From: Saccharopolyspora galaxeae
Lineage (GTDB): Bacteria; Actinomycetota; Actinomycetes; Mycobacteriales; Pseudonocardiaceae
Assembly: GCF_016526145.1 (NCBI RefSeq)
Contig: NZ_JADDUE010000012.1
Location: 103,406-167,405, forward strand
Length of the DNA stretch: 64,000 bases
Direction: 5' to 3'
In this document: positions 1 through 8,016 of the stretch, one piece after another
How the letters are laid out: every line of letters starts with the position of its first letter
Numbering within the stretch: the stretch's first letter is position 1
Made by a program: the position numbers and the translations under genes
The notes under the pieces: generated by a model
Databases searched by the model: none
What the model was told of the DNA's origin: nothing
What the model saw: the letters and a program-made list of their open reading frames with translations, nothing else

Positions 1-450
1 AGGCGGCGCACCGCGCTGCGCGAGCACGTCGAGGCGATGCGGGCGCTGTGGACGCAGCAGGAGGCTTCCTACTCCGGCGAGTTCGTCCACTTCGGACCGT
101 CGTGGGCCTACCCGAAGCCCGCGCAGGCGCACGTCCCGCTGCTGATCGGGGCGGGTGCGGGGCCGAAGACGTTCGCCTGGATCGCCGCGCACGCGGACGG
201 CTGGATGACCACTCCCGCTGAGCGGGACGTGCGCGCGAACGCGGACCGGCTGCGCGCGGCCTGGGCCGCGGCGGGACGTCCCGGTGCGCCGGAGATCCAC
301 GTGCTCGCGACCGCGAAACCCACTCCTGAACTGCTCGGGGAGTGGGCGCAGGCCGGTGTCACCGAAGCGATCTGGGGCTTGCCGGACAAGCCCGCCGACG
401 AGGTGGTGGCCTTCCTGGGGCGGCACGCGGCCCGCCTCGGCATCGCCTGA
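1..450 (+). CDS. LLM-class flavin (F420-type) oxidoreductase, 5' part missing
   Basis: The reading frame is open from base 1, so only the last 149 residues are seen. They contain the YSGEFVHFG and WAYPKPAQ signatures of luciferase-like F420/FMN-dependent monooxygenases, followed by the IGAGAGPKTF phosphate-binding region and the 'HADGWMT' strand typical of the family's TIM barrel. The product would be a soluble oxidoreductase acting on an unknown substrate. It reads into the catabolic operon that starts at 604, but a 150-bp gap with a palindromic repeat separates them. Family is clear; cofactor (F420 or FMN) and substrate are inferred. Confidence 0.85.
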   Translation, partial: RRRTALREHVEAMRALWTQQEASYSGEFVHFGPSWAYPKPAQAHVPLLIGAGAGPKTFAWIAAHADGWMTTPAERDVRANADRLRAAWAAAGRPGAPEIHVLATAKPTPELLGEWAQAGVTEAIWGLPDKPADEVVAFLGRHAARLGIA

Positions 451-511
451 TCCCTTGTGCGGGGCCGGGCCCGCACGCATAATGGACACCTGTCCAATCA
501 ACTGTCCGCCC

Positions 512-562
512 GTGAGCGAACGGACCGCTCGTCCCAATGGATCGGGCGAACGGTCCGTTCAC
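512..562. repeat. Intergenic palindromic repeat, copy 1 (single)
   Basis: Begins GTGAGCGAACGGACCG and ends ACGGTCCGTTCAC, forming a long stem around a degenerate core (CCAATGGATCGGG). It is the first of ten related elements in the window and lies just upstream of the start at 604, so it is transcribed only if a promoter lies further upstream. Confidence 0.8.
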
Positions 563-603
563 TCGATGCTCACGCCGGCGCGAGCACAGGCTGGAGGGGC
601 CCG

Positions 604-1188
604 ATGGGCGGCTTCACCCGCACTGACATGGAACAGTTCTGGCAGCGCTGGCTGGCCGCGAACCGCGAGGCCGAACGCCTCCGCGATTGGAAACCACTCG
701 CCGACCACTACGCCGAAGACGCCACCTACGGCTGGATGTACTCGCCGGACGAGCACTTCATGGCGGTGGGGCGCGAGGAGATCCGGCAGTACGCGCTCGG
801 CACCGAGATGGCCGGGCTCGACGGGTGGCACTACGACTACGTGGCCACCGTCATGGACGAATCGAACGGCATGGTGATCGGTTTCTGGAAGCAGCGCGCC
901 GGGATCACCGACGACCACGGCCGCGAGTACGAGGTGCCGGGCATCGGCGGCAGCTGGTTCGGCTACGGCCAGGACTCCGCGGGCAACGGCCGGTTCGAGT
1001 GGCAGCGCGACTGGTTCGACCTGGGCGCCGCCGCGCGGACCTTCCTCAGCCTGGCCGAATCCGGGAAGGCGACGCCGGGGCTGCTGGAGCGGATGAAGAC
1101 CGACGGCAAGTCGCAGCCCGGGCACTATCGGCCTGCGGACCTGCCGTCCACGGTGTGGCCGCCGGTGGTCGAGGAGGGGGCGCGGTGA
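604..1188 (+). CDS. SnoaL/NTF2-like protein
   Basis: A 194-residue protein beginning MGGFTRTDMEQFW. The ATG at 604 is chosen because GGAGG lies 6 nt upstream; longer in-frame versions would run through the palindromic repeat. The segment WKPLADHYAEDATYGW is the usual first half of a SnoaL-like alpha+beta cone fold, which binds small hydrophobic substrates and catalyses isomerase or hydrolase steps or has no enzyme activity. Its stop overlaps the GTG start of the aldehyde dehydrogenase by 4 bp (GTGA), so the two are translationally coupled. The exact role in the operon is unknown. Confidence 0.75.
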   Translation: MGGFTRTDMEQFWQRWLAANREAERLRDWKPLADHYAEDATYGWMYSPDEHFMAVGREEIRQYALGTEMAGLDGWHYDYVATVMDESNGMVIGFWKQRAGITDDHGREYEVPGIGGSWFGYGQDSAGNGRFEWQRDWFDLGAAARTFLSLAESGKATPGLLERMKTDGKSQPGHYRPADLPSTVWPPVVEEGAR

Positions 1189-2669
1189 GCCTCGGCGGAC
1201 CGTCGGACCTCGGTTTGCCGCAGCCGCGGCAACTCATCGACGGCAGGCTCACTGCCGGTTCCGGCGGGCGGAGCCATCCCGTGCTGAACCCTGCCGAAGG
1301 CGTCGAGATCGGGAGGGCGCCCAGCGCCACGGCCGACGACGTCGACGACGCGATCGGCGCCGCGCGCCGCGCATTCGACTTCGGCGAGTGGGCCACCTCC
1401 CCGGAATTCCGCATCCGTTGCTTGCGCCAGCTGCACTCGGCATTGGTCGAGCACGGCGCGGCGATGCGCGCGTTGACGACGGAAGAAGCGGGTGCGCCCG
1501 CGTTCCTGACCGCGGGGCCGCAGTACGACGTGCCGGTGGAAAGTCTCAAGTGGACGGTCGAGATGGCCGAGGGCTACCCGTGGTGCACCGACCTGGGAGT
1601 CGCCGAGCCGATGGGGATCGCCACCCGGCGCACCATCCGCCGCGAGCCGGTGGCCGTGGTCGCGGCGATCACGCCGTGGAACTTCCCGAACCAGGTCAAC
1701 CTGGCCAAGATCGGCCCGGCGCTGGCCGCGGGCAACACCGTCGTGCTGAAACCGGCGCCGGACACGCCGTGGGTGGCCGCCGAACTCGAGCGGCTGGTGG
1801 CCGAGCGGACCGACATCCCGCCCGGCGTGTTCAACGTCGTGACACCGCACGACGACGCGGTAGCGGCGCTGCTGACCACCGATCCGAGGGTGGATCTGGT
1901 TTCGTTCACCGGATCCACGGCCACCGGGCGCGCGATCATGGCCGCCGCGTCCACGACGCTGGCGAAGGTTTTCCTGGAGCTGGGCGGGAAATCCGCCGCG
2001 ATCGTGCTCGACGACGCCGACCTCGGCGCCGCGGTCGGCGCGACCGCCTTCGGCGTCTGCGTGCACGCCGGGCAAGGATGCGCGCTGACGACCCGGCTCG
2101 TCGTTCCGCGGGACCGCTACGACGAGGCGGTGGAGATCGCCGCACGCACGATGCGCAAGATCGGCGCGGGCGATCCGCGCGATGCGGGCACGATCTGCGG
2201 GCCGGTGATCTCGCAGGCCCAGCGCGACAGGGTCTTGGACTACCTGCGGCTCGCCACCGAGGAAGGCGGCACGTTCGCCACCGGCGGCGGGATTCCGGCG
2301 GGCAAGGACGCGGGGTTCTGGATCGAACCGACCGTCATTTCCGGGCTGCGCAACGAAAACCGCGTGGCCCGCGAGGAGATCTTCGGGCCGGTGCTGGTCG
2401 TGCTGGCGCACGACGGCGACGACGACGCGGTGCGGATCGCCAACGACTCGCCGTACGGGCTGTCCGGGTCGGTCGACAGCGGCTCGATCGAGCGCGCGCG
2501 CAACGTCGCGGCCCGGGTTCGCACCGGGACGCTGGCCGTCAACGGCGGGCTCTGGTTCAGCCCGGACGCGCCGTTCGGCGGGTACAAGCAATCCGGCATC
2601 GGACGCGAGATGGGTGTGGCCGGGTTCGAGGAGTACTTGGAGACCAAGTTGTTGGCGGAGCCGGCGTGA
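1185..2669 (+). CDS. NAD(P)-dependent aldehyde dehydrogenase
   Basis: A 494-residue protein, the usual length for the ALDH superfamily, oxidising an aldehyde to a carboxylate in the cytoplasm. Visible motifs in order are PWNFPN (N near 165), the FTGST nucleotide-binding turn, ELGGKS (general base E near 265) and GQGC (catalytic Cys near 299), then the EEIFGPV and FGGYKQSG motifs near the C-terminus. It starts at GTG 1185 inside the SnoaL-like gene. Its last codons (Leu-Ala-Glu-Pro-Ala-stop) lie in the first unit of a 33-bp tandem repeat. Neighbours suggest oxidation of an alcohol or aldehyde intermediate in a degradation pathway. Confidence 0.93.
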   Translation: MSLGGPSDLGLPQPRQLIDGRLTAGSGGRSHPVLNPAEGVEIGRAPSATADDVDDAIGAARRAFDFGEWATSPEFRIRCLRQLHSALVEHGAAMRALTTEEAGAPAFLTAGPQYDVPVESLKWTVEMAEGYPWCTDLGVAEPMGIATRRTIRREPVAVVAAITPWNFPNQVNLAKIGPALAAGNTVVLKPAPDTPWVAAELERLVAERTDIPPGVFNVVTPHDDAVAALLTTDPRVDLVSFTGSTATGRAIMAAASTTLAKVFLELGGKSAAIVLDDADLGAAVGATAFGVCVHAGQGCALTTRLVVPRDRYDEAVEIAARTMRKIGAGDPRDAGTICGPVISQAQRDRVLDYLRLATEEGGTFATGGGIPAGKDAGFWIEPTVISGLRNENRVAREEIFGPVLVVLAHDGDDDAVRIANDSPYGLSGSVDSGSIERARNVAARVRTGTLAVNGGLWFSPDAPFGGYKQSGIGREMGVAGFEEYLETKLLAEPA

Positions 2670-2783
2670 CCGCCGGCGGGTTACTTGGCGGAGCCGGCGT
2701 GACCGCCAGCGGGTTACTTGGCGGAACCGGCGTGACCGCCCGGGAATTCGATGGCGGAGTCAGAGGGACCGCCGGGGAATTCG
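2652..2783 (+). repeat. 33-bp tandem repeat, four units, across the ALDH stop codon
   Basis: Units start at 2652, 2685, 2718 and 2751. The first two differ at one position, the third diverges at its end and the fourth keeps only the skeleton. Each of the first three contains GGCGTGACCGCC, so the ALDH stop and an in-frame GTG for the downstream SDR are repeated three times. The unit is a multiple of three and therefore frame-neutral. Confidence 0.85.
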
Positions 2784-2830
2784 GCGGCGAGGCCGCCGGC
2801 GGTTCGCCGACCGGGATGACGGGAGCGGGC

Positions 2831-3580
2831 ATGGGAAAGCGGTTCGACGGCAAGGTCGCCATCGTCACCGGCGCGGCGCAGGGCATCGGAGCGGCCTACG
2901 CGCAAGCGCTCGCGGCCCACGGCGCGTCGGTGGTGATCGCCGACCTCAACGCCGACGCCGGGCGAACCTGCGCCAAGTCCATCGAGAGCGACGGCGGGAG
3001 AGCGATGTTCGTGCGCACCGACGTCTCCTCCCCGGATTCGGCCGCCGAACTGGCGGCGCGCGCGACCGAGGAGCTCGGCGGCATCGACCTGCTGGTCAAC
3101 AACGCCGCGATCTACGGCGACATGGAGTTCGACCTGCTGCTGACCGTCGACTGGGACTACTACCGCAAGTTCATGAGCGTGAACATGGACGGCGCGCTGG
3201 TGGTGACCCGCGCGGTGCACCCGCACATGCAGCGGCGCGGCGGTGGCGCGATCGTGAACCAGAGCTCCACCGCGGCCTGGCTCTACTCCGGTTTCTACGG
3301 GCTGGCGAAGGCGGGCGTGAACGGGCTGACGCAGCAGCTCGCGCACGAACTCGGCGGCATGAACATCCGCGTCAACGCCATCGCGCCGGGACCGACCGAT
3401 ACCGCAGCCACCCGCAACCAGGTCGGGGAAGCGGCCGCGGACCTGGTGCGCGGGCTGGCGATCAAGCGGATCGGGCAACCGGCGGACATGGTCGGCGCCT
3501 GCCTGTTCCTGCTGTCCGAGGAGGCGTCGTGGGTGACCGGGCAGATCTTCAACGTCGACGGCGGCCAGGTGATCCGATGA
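2831..3580 (+). CDS. SDR-family NAD(P)-dependent oxidoreductase
   Basis: A classical short-chain dehydrogenase of 249 residues with the TGAAQGIG dinucleotide motif (14-21), NNAA, the catalytic serine in NQSST and Y156-x3-K160. It likely interconverts an alcohol and a ketone in the same pathway as the ALDH. ATG 2831 is chosen for its GGGAG ribosome site; the frame stays open upstream through the 33-bp repeats, with GTG codons at 2666, 2699 and 2732, so an N-terminal extension of 11-residue repeats is formally possible. Its stop overlaps the next ATG (ATGA). Confidence 0.9.
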   Translation: MGKRFDGKVAIVTGAAQGIGAAYAQALAAHGASVVIADLNADAGRTCAKSIESDGGRAMFVRTDVSSPDSAAELAARATEELGGIDLLVNNAAIYGDMEFDLLLTVDWDYYRKFMSVNMDGALVVTRAVHPHMQRRGGGAIVNQSSTAAWLYSGFYGLAKAGVNGLTQQLAHELGGMNIRVNAIAPGPTDTAATRNQVGEAAADLVRGLAIKRIGQPADMVGACLFLLSEEASWVTGQIFNVDGGQVIR

Positions 3581-4437
3581 GCGCGGTCGGGTTCGCCGGT
3601 CTCGGCAACATCGGCAAGGCGATGGCCACCAGGCTCGTGGACCGCCCCGGTGGCCTGCTGGTCTTCGACATCGCGTCCGAGCCGGTGGCGCAATTGCGCG
3701 CGGCGGGAGCGAAGGTCGCGCGGGACGTGGCGGAACTGGCGGCGCAGGTGGATCTGCTGTGCGTCATGGTCCGCGACGACGACCAGGTGCGTTCGGTCCT
3801 CGCCGAGGTGCTGCCCGCGGCCCGCGACGGACTCGTCGTCGCGGTGCACTCCACGATCGCCCCCGGTACCCCTGCGGAGCTGGCCGAACAGGCCGCCGAG
3901 CACGGCGTCGCGCTGGTGGACGCGCCGGTCAGCGGCGGTCCGATGGGAGCTGCGGACGGCAGCTTGGCGATCATGGTCGGCGGCCCCGAAACCGCCTTCG
4001 CCACCTGCGCCGAACCGTTCGGCCGGATGGGCGGGCAGGTCGTGCACGCGGGCCCGATCGGCGCGGGAACCAGGATGAAACTCGCCAGGAACCTGCTGCA
4101 CTTCGCATCGTTCACCGCGGCCGCGGAAGCGCAGCGGCTCGCCGAAGCGGCCGGGCTGGACCTGGTCGAACTCGGCCGGGTCGTGCGGCACACCGACGGG
4201 ATCACCGGCGGACCAGGCGCGATCATGCACCGCGACACGGCCGCGCCGCTGGCCGACGGCGACCCGTGGGTGGGGATCTTCGAGCACGTCCGCGCGCTGG
4301 GGGAGAAGGACCTGCGGTTCGCGATCGAGCTGGCGCGGGAGCTGGGCGTCGACGTCCCGCTCGCCCGGCACGCGCTCACCGGCCTCGGGCCAGGACTGGG
4401 GCTCTCCGCACCACCCGCGCCCCCGCGGGAGCAGTGA
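3577..4437 (+). CDS. 3-hydroxyisobutyrate dehydrogenase-like NAD(P)-binding oxidoreductase
   Basis: A 286-residue beta-hydroxyacid dehydrogenase family member. The N-terminal Rossmann motif is GLGNIG (8-13), the substrate loop is DAPVSGGP, and the catalytic lysine is K168 in RMKLARN. Enzymes of this family oxidise 3-hydroxyacids such as 3-hydroxyisobutyrate or tartronate semialdehyde. It is the last gene of the four-gene overlapping operon 604-4437. The stop codon lies inside repeat copy 2, so this hairpin begins exactly at the end of translation. The substrate is not determined by the sequence. Confidence 0.88.
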   Translation: MSAVGFAGLGNIGKAMATRLVDRPGGLLVFDIASEPVAQLRAAGAKVARDVAELAAQVDLLCVMVRDDDQVRSVLAEVLPAARDGLVVAVHSTIAPGTPAELAEQAAEHGVALVDAPVSGGPMGAADGSLAIMVGGPETAFATCAEPFGRMGGQVVHAGPIGAGTRMKLARNLLHFASFTAAAEAQRLAEAAGLDLVELGRVVRHTDGITGGPGAIMHRDTAAPLADGDPWVGIFEHVRALGEKDLRFAIELARELGVDVPLARHALTGLGPGLGLSAPPAPPREQ

Positions 4438-4550
4438 GCGAACGGACCGTTCGTCCAATCTAGCGGGACCAACAGTCCGTTCACCTGGGAAGCCGCGAGC
4501 AGTGAACGGACCGTTCGTCCGAACAGATCGGGCGAACATGCCGTTCGCTC
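4434..4550. repeat. Intergenic palindromic repeats, copies 2 and 3 (pair)
   Basis: Copy 2 (4434-4484) has the CCAATCTAG core in forward sense, with arms GTGAGCGAACGGACC and CAGTCCGTTCAC. Copy 3 (4502-4550) begins GTGAACGGACCGTTCG and is degenerate in its right arm (ATGCCGTTCGCTC). They are 17 bp apart, closer than the other pairs. Copy 2 overlaps the upstream stop codon; copy 3 ends 35 bp before the next gene. Confidence 0.85.
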
Positions 4551-4585
4551 CGGAACCGCACCACCGGAACGGAAGAAGGCGTGAC

Positions 4586-5374
4586 ATGCCGAGATTCGAT
4601 CCCCATCCGCAGCGGCGCCCGGCCATCGTGGCCGGGGCGTCCTCCGGCATCGGCACGGCCACCGCGCAGGCGCTGGCGACCGCCGGGCACCCCGTCGCGC
4701 TCGGCGCCAGGCGGGTGCAGCTGTGCGAGGAGATCGCCGCGACGATCCGCGCTGGCGGGGGAGAGGCGATCGCCGAACCGCTCGACGTCGCCGACACCGA
4801 GTCGGTGCAGAACTTCGTCGCCGCCGTCGAGGACTCGCTGGGTCCGGTGGAGACGGTCGTCTCCGGCGCGGGCGACATCGACGCCGCGCTGATCCACGAG
4901 CAGGACCCGGAGACCTTCGCCAGCCAGGTCGAAGTGCACCTCGGCGGCCCGCAGCGGTTGGCGGCGGCGATCGTGCCGTCGATGGTGCGCCGGCAGCGCG
5001 GCGATTTCGTGTTCATCAGCTCCGACGTGGCGCGCACCCACCGCCCGCGGATGGGCGGCTACGTGCCCGCGAAGGCCGGGCTGGAGGCGATGGTGCAGAC
5101 GATGCGGATGGAGCTGGAAGGCACCGGCGTGCGCACGTCGCTGGTGCGTCCCGGGCCGACGAAGACCGCGATGGGCACCACCTGGAAGGACGAGGTCGCG
5201 ACCGCGGTGCTGGAGGACTGGGTGCACTGGGGACTCGCGCGGCACCCCTACTTCCTGCGCCCGTCCGACGTGGCGGCCGCGATCACCGCGATCGTCGGCA
5301 CCCCGCGGGGTTCGCACCTGACGATGGTGGAGGTCGAGCCCGAAGCGCCGCTGCGAGAACGACCGGAGGGCTGA
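4586..5374 (+). CDS. SDR-family oxidoreductase
   Basis: A 262-residue short-chain dehydrogenase with AGASSGIG near the N-terminus, ISSD (catalytic Ser) and Y159-x3-K163. The ATG at 4586 is preceded by GGAAGAAGG at a normal distance; the open frame extends upstream only through repeat copy 3. The C-terminal part (YFLRPSDVAAAI) is typical of SDRs that reduce or oxidise hydrophobic alcohols or acyl compounds. It is separated from the preceding operon by two hairpin repeats, so it may have its own promoter or be expressed by read-through. Confidence 0.88.
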   Translation: MPRFDPHPQRRPAIVAGASSGIGTATAQALATAGHPVALGARRVQLCEEIAATIRAGGGEAIAEPLDVADTESVQNFVAAVEDSLGPVETVVSGAGDIDAALIHEQDPETFASQVEVHLGGPQRLAAAIVPSMVRRQRGDFVFISSDVARTHRPRMGGYVPAKAGLEAMVQTMRMELEGTGVRTSLVRPGPTKTAMGTTWKDEVATAVLEDWVHWGLARHPYFLRPSDVAAAITAIVGTPRGSHLTMVEVEPEAPLRERPEG

Positions 5375-5699
5375 AGCGGCGGACTCGTCCGGCGACGTGA
5401 CCACCGCGCACATCCGTCATTCCCGGTGAACCCGCCGAGGAGCGAATTCGGCGTTACTGCCCGCCCGGGGCGGCCTCGTTCCCGGATGGCCGCGTGCCGG
5501 GCGGGTTCTCCGCGCATTTCCGCCGGATGCGGTACCTGCATCCAGGCGGATTCGTCGGGTGCGTGGCACTCCTTCGGGGAAATCCCCGTGGGAAATGAAT
5601 TGAGGGGTTTCCCCGTGTCATGCCGACAGTGCCCGCTCGTCTGCCCGGCCGCGAATAGTCTTCCCAACGTAATCAGATTTCGAGCGGAAGGAACCACTC
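5375..5699. other. Gene-free 325-bp region upstream of the secreted mini-protein
   Basis: No credible coding sequence is seen on either strand. It holds two short G/C hairpins, GGGGA-AA-TCCCC (5576-5587) and GGGG-TTT-CCCC (5604-5614), in a locally AT-richer stretch. The promoter of the gene at 5700 should lie in the last 100 bp. Confidence 0.6.
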
Positions 5700-5924
5700 A
5701 TGCGTATCCGCAAGACCGTTGCCACCCTGGCCTTGTGCGCGGCGGGAATGTCCGTGCTCGGTGCGGGCACCGCCGTCGCCGAAGAAGTGGTGGGGCACTT
5801 CGACACGGCCGAGCAGTGTTCGGCCGAGCTCCAGCGGCTCGCCGACCAGGGTGACCCGGGTCCGCTGATGTGCGAACCGACCACCGATGATGACAACGGC
5901 CCGCAGGTCCTCGTGCGTGGCTGA
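5700..5924 (+). CDS. Small secreted two-cysteine protein, paralogue A
   Basis: A 74-residue protein with a clear Sec signal peptide: basic start MRIRK, a hydrophobic stretch LALCAAGMSVLGAG and an Ala-x-Ala type cleavage site near TAVAEE. The mature part is about 46 residues, acidic, with exactly two cysteines separated by 17 residues and the ending DDDNGPQVLVRG. A strong ribosome site (GGAAGGAA) lies 8 nt upstream. It is related to the gene at 6502 and is followed by a terminator, so it is monocistronic. No known family is recognised; an extracellular single-disulfide peptide is inferred. Confidence 0.75.
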   Translation: MRIRKTVATLALCAAGMSVLGAGTAVAEEVVGHFDTAEQCSAELQRLADQGDPGPLMCEPTTDDDNGPQVLVRG

Positions 5925-5936
5925 GCCCGGTACTCG

Positions 5937-5972
5937 AAACCGATCCCCCGCCGTGCGGCGGGGGATCGGTTT
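5937..5972 (+). terminator. Rho-independent terminator after the secreted mini-protein
   Basis: A perfect 16-bp stem, AAACCGATCCCCCGCC paired with its complement, around a 4-nt loop and ending in TTTT. It lies 12 bp after the stop at 5924. Confidence 0.92.
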
Positions 5973-5974
5973 TC

Positions 5975-6501
5975 GTCGGTGCAGAAGGGGAGTATTCCGG
6001 AAACGGCCGGTTCCGCTCACTTCGGGCCCCGGTTCGGGCGGTGCGGCGTACAGGAGCCGCGGCGGAAGCTGGGGCTGCGTCGCTCCGGGCGTCGAAACCC
6101 CGAAAACGCGGGGAACCGTCCGGTCGCGAGGAATTCGGCGGCAGCGGTCGATTCCGGCGCGTGTCCGAAGCGGAACGGCGAAGCGACTTTCCCGGCCTGA
6201 TCCGGTTGCTCGCGCAACCGGGCAGCGGTGGGATTCGCGCCCGCGAGAACCCGCCCGAGAGCTCGGGCAACCTTTGCGGTTGCAAGGTAGGTCTTCGGCG
6301 GCTCTTGAGTCGTCAAGGCCAGATCGCTCTCGGGCGGATCCGCCGGTTTCCCGGCAACCCCAGCCTGCGGTCGCCGCCGCCCCGCCGACAGAGGCGAAAG
6401 TCCTGGCGGCGCCGGACCGCGCTCAGCGGCACGGACCGCGCCCCGCGACTCCGCGTAGCATCCCGGTGGAAGCTCGAAGGCGTACAAGAAGAGGAATGCT
6501 C
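5975..6501. other. Gene-free 527-bp spacer between the two secreted paralogues
   Basis: Several overlapping open frames exist on both strands but none has a ribosome site, a recognisable domain or a reason to be preferred. The region must contain the promoter of the gene at 6502. No inverted repeat stronger than chance was seen. Confidence 0.5.
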
Positions 6502-6729
6502 GTGAGGTTGCGTAACGTCGTTCCGGCCGTGGCGCTGTGCGCAGTGGGAGCGTCCGTGGCGGTGCTGGGCGGCGCGTTCGACACGGAGCTGGTGAGCGAG
6601 GAACCCACCAGCGCCGCGTGCAAGCACGAACTCACCCGGCTCGCCCACGCGGGCTTCCCGGAGTCGCTGTCCTGCGAGCCGGTGCGCGACGACGACCCGT
6701 CCGGCCCGAGCGACCTCCTGCACGGCTGA
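6502..6729 (+). CDS. Small secreted two-cysteine protein, paralogue B
   Basis: A 75-residue protein starting at GTG 6502. This start is preferred over ATG 6496 because AGAGGA then sits 6 nt upstream and the product begins MRLR, matching MRIR of paralogue A. It has a signal-like hydrophobic segment (VVPAVALCAVGASVAVLGG) and two cysteines again 17 residues apart, in the shared frame C-x2-EL-x-RLA, then CEP followed by DDD and GP. The C-terminus is LLHG. It ends 11 bp before the convergent ECF transporter operon. Function unknown; secretion inferred. Confidence 0.72.
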   Translation: MRLRNVVPAVALCAVGASVAVLGGAFDTELVSEEPTSAACKHELTRLAHAGFPESLSCEPVRDDDPSGPSDLLHG

Positions 6730-6739
6730 GCCGACCCGA

Positions 6740-7345
6740 TCAGTCGTCGCCGACGCCCCGTGCCGCGAGCGCTTCCCCGAGTTCGTCGGCGTGGCGCAGG
6801 GTGCGCACCAGGAACGGGATGGCGAAGGCGGAGACCGAACGGTCCGCGTCGCGAGCGCGCTGGGCTTCGCGGGTCTCCGCCGCGATGGTCGAGAGCACCG
6901 CGATGGCCTGCATCGTCAGCCCCACCAGCAGTCCGGCCCGCTCCGGCCGGACGCCGAACCGCCGCAGCGGGCGCAACCCGCGCTCGACGGCGCCGACCAT
7001 GTCGTCGACCCGGGTGGTCAGGGTGAACAGGTTCGCCGCCGCCAGCGCCGCGAACAGCCGCAGCGCCACCACGATCGCCTGATCCAGCCCCAGCAGCCAC
7101 CACTGCAACGCGAAGATCACCGCCAGCAGCGGGACCAGGAACCGAGCCAGCCGCCAGCAGCGTCCCGGCGAAACCCGGGCGACGAGGTAGCCGAGCAGCA
7201 CCGCGCCCGCGAGCACTCCGAGCGGAGTCGGCGCGGCGAACACGAAGATCAGCACCGCGAGCGCCAGCAGCGCCAGGAACTTCACGCCCGCCGGAACCCG
7301 GTGCAGCGGGCTCGTTCCCGGCTCGTACAGCCCGAGCGGGTTCAT
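6740..7345 (-). CDS. bioN: ECF transporter transmembrane T-component (BioN/EcfT-like)
   Basis: A 201-residue membrane protein beginning MNPLGLYEPGTSPLHRVPAG, the usual EcfT N-terminus with 'PGxSxLHRxxxxxK'. Several hydrophobic helices follow, then the C-terminal cytoplasmic helices with the Ala-Arg-Gly signature (ALAARG near the C-terminus) that couples to the ATPase. It is the last gene of the bioY operon and its ATG overlaps the ATPase stop (ATGA). With BioM and BioY it should form an energy-coupling-factor biotin importer. Confidence 0.88.
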   Translation of the reverse strand: MNPLGLYEPGTSPLHRVPAGVKFLALLALAVLIFVFAAPTPLGVLAGAVLLGYLVARVSPGRCWRLARFLVPLLAVIFALQWWLLGLDQAIVVALRLFAALAAANLFTLTTRVDDMVGAVERGLRPLRRFGVRPERAGLLVGLTMQAIAVLSTIAAETREAQRARDADRSVSAFAIPFLVRTLRHADELGEALAARGVGDD

Positions 7346-8016
7346 CCGGCCAGCTCCCGATACCGCGTCAACGCCGCGTCCGGCGAGTCGTCGGCGGCCA
7401 CCTGTCCCCGGTCGAGCACCACCACCCGCTCGAAGTCCTCCAGCAGGTGCAGGTCGTGCGTGACCAGCAGCACCTGCTGCGGCAATTCCCGCAGCAACTC
7501 CATGAAGTGCCGCTTGTTGCGCAGGTCGAGCAGCGTCGTCGGCTCGTCGCAGACCAGCACGTCCGGTTCCAGCACCAGCATCGAGCACAGCGCCAGCAGC
7601 TGCTTCTGCCCGCCGGAGAGCTGGTGCGCCGGGTGCTGCTCGTACCCGCCGAGGCCGTGCTGCGCGAGTACTTCGGCCGCGCGCCGCTCCCGCTCCGCTT
7701 TCGGAATTCCGCGGCGCCGCAACGAGAACGCGACGTCCTCACCGGCGGTCGGCATCACGATCTGGCTGTCCGGGTCGGTGAACACGAAACCGACGCGCTT
7801 GCGCACCGCCCGCCCGTTCTTCGCCGGGTCCAGCCCGTCCACCAGCACGCGGCCCCGCGTGGGCGTGACCAGCCCGTTGACCATCCGCGCCAGGGTGGAC
7901 TTGCCGGAGCCGTTCGCACCGACGAACGCCACCCGCGGCTCGCGCAGCCGCAGGTCGACGCCGGTGAGCACGGAGTGCTCGCCGTAGGAGTGCGCGACGT
8001 CTTCGAACTCGATCAA
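7342..8016 (-). CDS. bioM: ECF transporter ATP-binding A-component (BioM/EcfA-like)
   Basis: An ABC ATPase of 224 residues with Walker A GANGSGKST, Q-loop region PDSQIVMP, signature LSGGQKQ, Walker B VLVCDEPTT and switch histidine in THD. The TTG at 8016 is chosen: it gives the family-typical start MIEFEDV, has GGGAG 8-9 nt upstream and overlaps the thiolase stop (TTGA). A GTG at 8031 would add five residues. It powers biotin uptake with the T-component and BioY. Confidence 0.88.
   Translation of the reverse strand: MIEFEDVAHSYGEHSVLTGVDLRLREPRVAFVGANGSGKSTLARMVNGLVTPTRGRVLVDGLDPAKNGRAVRKRVGFVFTDPDSQIVMPTAGEDVAFSLRRRGIPKAERERRAAEVLAQHGLGGYEQHPAHQLSGGQKQLLALCSMLVLEPDVLVCDEPTTLLDLRNKRHFMELLRELPQQVLLVTHDLHLLEDFERVVVLDRGQVAADDSPDAALTRYRELAG

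Noticed and set aside
4434..4550. Repeat hairpins as ordinary Rho-independent terminators
   Set aside because: No T-tract, and the same element also occurs upstream of genes and between co-directional ones.
6041..6505. Open frame of 154 codons between the secreted paralogues
   Set aside because: No ribosome site or domain, overlaps frames on both strands, and the residue mix (Arg/Gly/Ser) is what high-GC non-coding DNA gives.
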